Part shown: positions 14,145 through 15,757 of the stretch, piece by piece | Layout of the letters: each line of letters starts with the position of its first letter | Position numbering within the stretch: position 1 is the stretch's first letter | Assembly: GCA_016297695.1 (NCBI GenBank) | Contig: JAEDGC010000041.1 | Coordinates: forward strand, 1 to 15,757 | Reading direction: 5' to 3' | Source of the DNA: Bacilli bacterium | GTDB taxonomy: Bacteria; Bacillota_I; Bacilli_A; RF39; UBA660 | Length of the DNA stretch: 15,757 bases | Program-made: the position numbers and the translations under genes | The notes under the pieces: model-generated | The model's input: the letters and a program-made list of their open reading frames with translations, nothing else | Databases searched by the model: none | Told to the model about the DNA's origin: nothing

Positions 14145-15698
14145 ATGGCATGGACTACAAGTACCATTTTAGCTCTTGTTTTTGGAATTTTTGGAGGAGT
14201 AGGAATTAGTGTTGTTGCAGTTTTTGTAAGAACTAAAAATATTACTTCTAAAGCAAATAAATTATTAGAAGAAGCAAAAAAACAAGCAGATAAACATAGA
14301 AGAGATTCTCTTGCTGAATTGAAAGAAGAATCATATCGTCTTAAACAAGAATTAGATAAAGAAATTAAAATAAAAAAGGAAGAAGCAAAAGATTCAGAAA
14401 ATCGTTTGTTGCAAAGAGAAGCTAGTTTAGATAAACGTGATGAAATGCTTCAAAAAAGAGAATCTAGTTTAGACGAAAGAGATAATAATTTATTAAATAA
14501 ACAAAAAGAATTACAAGAAAAAGATGCCAAAATGGAAGAAATGTTAAAAGAAGAAATTAAGCAACTTGAGAGTATCGCAAAATTTTCTAAAGAAAAAGCA
14601 CGTGAGCAAATCATGAAACGTGTAGAAGAAGAAATGACAAAAGAAATTAATGAATACATTAAGGAAAAAGAAGCAGAGGCAAAACTTGAAGCTCACGATA
14701 GAGCGAAAAATTTGATTGTTGAATCAATGTCAAGATATGCCGAGGATGTGGCAACAGAACAAACAGTTAGTACAATAACTCTTCCAAATGATGAAATGAA
14801 AGGTCGTTTAATTGGAAGAGAAGGTAGAAATATAAGAACTATTGAAGCGGTAACAGGTGTTGATTTAATAATTGATGATACACCAGAAGCTATAGTTATT
14901 TCATCATTTGATCCTTTAAGAAGAGAAATAGCAAAAATAGCTATTGAAACACTAATTAAAGATGGAAGAATTCATCCAAGTAGAATTGAAGAAGTATATG
15001 ATAAAGTGTTAAAAGATATGAATACTAAAATTATGGAAATAGGTAACGATGCTATCGTATCTTTAGGACTTACAAAAGTAGATCCTGAATTAGTATTTTT
15101 AATTGGTAAACTACATTTTAGAACAAGTTTTGGTCAAAATGCCTTGAAACATTCAATTGAAGTTGCTAATCTTTGTGGACTTATGGCAAGTGAAATTGGA
15201 GAAAATGTAACTATTGCAAAGCGTGCTGGACTTTTACATGATATTGGTAAATCTATTGATTTTGAAGTTGAAGGATCACACGTTGAACTAGGACTTAATT
15301 TAGCAAAAAAATATAATGAAGATCCAATAGTTTGTAATTCAATAGCATCTCATCATGGTGATGAAGTACAAACTTCAGTTATTTCAGTTCTTGTTCAAGT
15401 TGCAGATACTTTATCAGCAGCAAGACCTGGTGCTAGGAATGATTCAGTAGAAAATTATATTAAACGTTTAGAACAGCTTGAAACAATTGGTAACGGTTAC
15501 GAAGGAGTAGAAAAAGCATATGCGTTACAAGCTGGTAGAGAATTACGAGTAATTGTTAAGCCAACTGAAATTAGTGATGAAGAATCTTTTAAACTTGCAA
15601 GACAAATAAAAGAACAAGTTGAAAAAGAAATGCAATATCCTGGAATTATAAAAATAACCGTAACTCGTGAAACAAGAGCTCAAGAAGAAGCAAAATAA
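14145..15698 (+). CDS. rny: Ribonuclease Y
   Basis: The membrane-anchored endoribonuclease that initiates mRNA decay in many Bacillota. The protein has 517 residues, the normal length. The order is an N-terminal membrane segment (about 7-29), then a long charged coiled coil (about 35-200, rich in Lys/Glu with repeats such as REASLDKRDE and RESSLDERDN). A KH domain follows with GRLIGREGRNIRTIE (220-234). The HD domain comes next, with His336, the HD pair His365-Asp366 in LLHDIGKS, HHGD (403-406) and Asp421. A C-terminal domain ends the protein. All metal-binding residues expected of the HD fold are present. The ATG has a strong SD (GGAGG, 14133-14137). The gene is monocistronic, with its own promoter and a terminator overlapping its last codons. 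Confidence 0.97.
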   Translation: MAWTTSTILALVFGIFGGVGISVVAVFVRTKNITSKANKLLEEAKKQADKHRRDSLAELKEESYRLKQELDKEIKIKKEEAKDSENRLLQREASLDKRDEMLQKRESSLDERDNNLLNKQKELQEKDAKMEEMLKEEIKQLESIAKFSKEKAREQIMKRVEEEMTKEINEYIKEKEAEAKLEAHDRAKNLIVESMSRYAEDVATEQTVSTITLPNDEMKGRLIGREGRNIRTIEAVTGVDLIIDDTPEAIVISSFDPLRREIAKIAIETLIKDGRIHPSRIEEVYDKVLKDMNTKIMEIGNDAIVSLGLTKVDPELVFLIGKLHFRTSFGQNALKHSIEVANLCGLMASEIGENVTIAKRAGLLHDIGKSIDFEVEGSHVELGLNLAKKYNEDPIVCNSIASHHGDEVQTSVISVLVQVADTLSAARPGARNDSVENYIKRLEQLETIGNGYEGVEKAYALQAGRELRVIVKPTEISDEESFKLARQIKEQVEKEMQYPGIIKITVTRETRAQEEAK

Positions 15699-15710
15699 TG
15701 CTTCTTTTTT
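15685..15710 (+). terminator. Intrinsic terminator of rny
   Basis: AAGAAGCA (15685-15692) pairs with TGCTTCTT (15699-15706) around a six-base loop and is followed by four more T. The left arm encodes the last residues of RNase Y and the loop contains its stop codon. Confidence 0.82.
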
Positions 15711-15738
15711 AATTATGTTCCGGGATAGGAACATAATT
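15711..15738. repeat. Perfect 11-base inverted repeat downstream of rny
   Basis: AATTATGTTCC (15711-15721) and GGAACATAATT (15728-15738) flank the loop GGGATA. It follows the rny terminator immediately and has no U-tract of its own on the plus strand. Together with the GC-rich hairpin after it, this may be the edge of a repeated or mobile element. Confidence 0.75.
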
Positions 15739-15744
15739 AAACCA

Positions 15745-15757
15745 CCCGCTATGCGGG
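15745..15757. repeat. GC-rich hairpin cut by the window end
   Basis: CCCGC (15745-15749) and GCGGG (15753-15757) pair around TAT. The preceding ACCA (15741-15744) suggests the stem continues beyond the window. Ten paired G/C bases in a row stand out sharply from the surrounding A/T-rich sequence. It may be a terminator, a dispersed palindrome, or a subterminal hairpin of an IS200/IS605-like element. The sequence shown cannot decide. Confidence 0.6.

Overview
The window is strongly A+T-rich DNA from a low-GC Bacillota (Firmicutes) relative of Bacillus, most likely an uncultured host-associated member of the Bacilli. The evidence is gene content (DnaD, RecU, RNase Y, a class A PBP, sporulation sigma factor SigG), Shine-Dalgarno sites of the AAGGAGG / AAGGTGAT type, and heavy use of A/T-ending codons. 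Tryptophan is read from TGG and one gene ends in TGA inside a terminator, so the standard bacterial code applies despite a Mollicutes-like base composition. SigG implies an endospore-forming lineage, or one that recently was.

Layout. (1) 1-2451, plus strand: a tightly packed cca - dnaD - nth operon (tRNA CCA addition, replication initiation, base-excision repair). (2) 2471-5589, minus strand: recU - PBP1, coupled by a one-base TAATG overlap and converging on nth through a shared bidirectional terminator. From memory, dnaD-nth converging on recU-ponA is also the B. subtilis order, so this is a conserved block, here without ypoC. (3) 5732-7546, plus strand: a gene I cannot name, with a candidate Cys-His-Asp active site, followed 54 bases later by sigG. 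The sigG ribosome-binding site lies in the arm of a terminator-like hairpin. (4) 7633-8379: purine nucleoside phosphorylase (deoD) with a strong terminator. (5) 8431-13070: a self-contained export operon with a near-consensus promoter, a MarR-family regulator, two overlapping ABC half-transporter genes that form a textbook asymmetric heterodimer, and a bidirectional terminator. (6) 13063-15710: vanY-like D,D-carboxypeptidase (minus) and rny (plus), driven by back-to-back promoters whose -35 boxes overlap. (7) 15711-15757: two further hairpins, the second GC-rich and unlike the rest of the window, cut by the window edge.

Functionally the window is mostly housekeeping (RNA maturation and decay, DNA repair and recombination, cell-wall synthesis and trimming, purine salvage) plus sporulation control and one regulated multidrug-type exporter. 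I see no rRNA, tRNA, CRISPR array, prophage or complete insertion sequence. The points most worth following up are the unnamed Cys-His-Asp gene beside sigG, the SD-occluding hairpin of sigG, the KGG variant in the PBP transpeptidase, the duplicated extracellular insert of the second ABC subunit, the interlocked rny/vanY promoters and the hairpins at the right edge.
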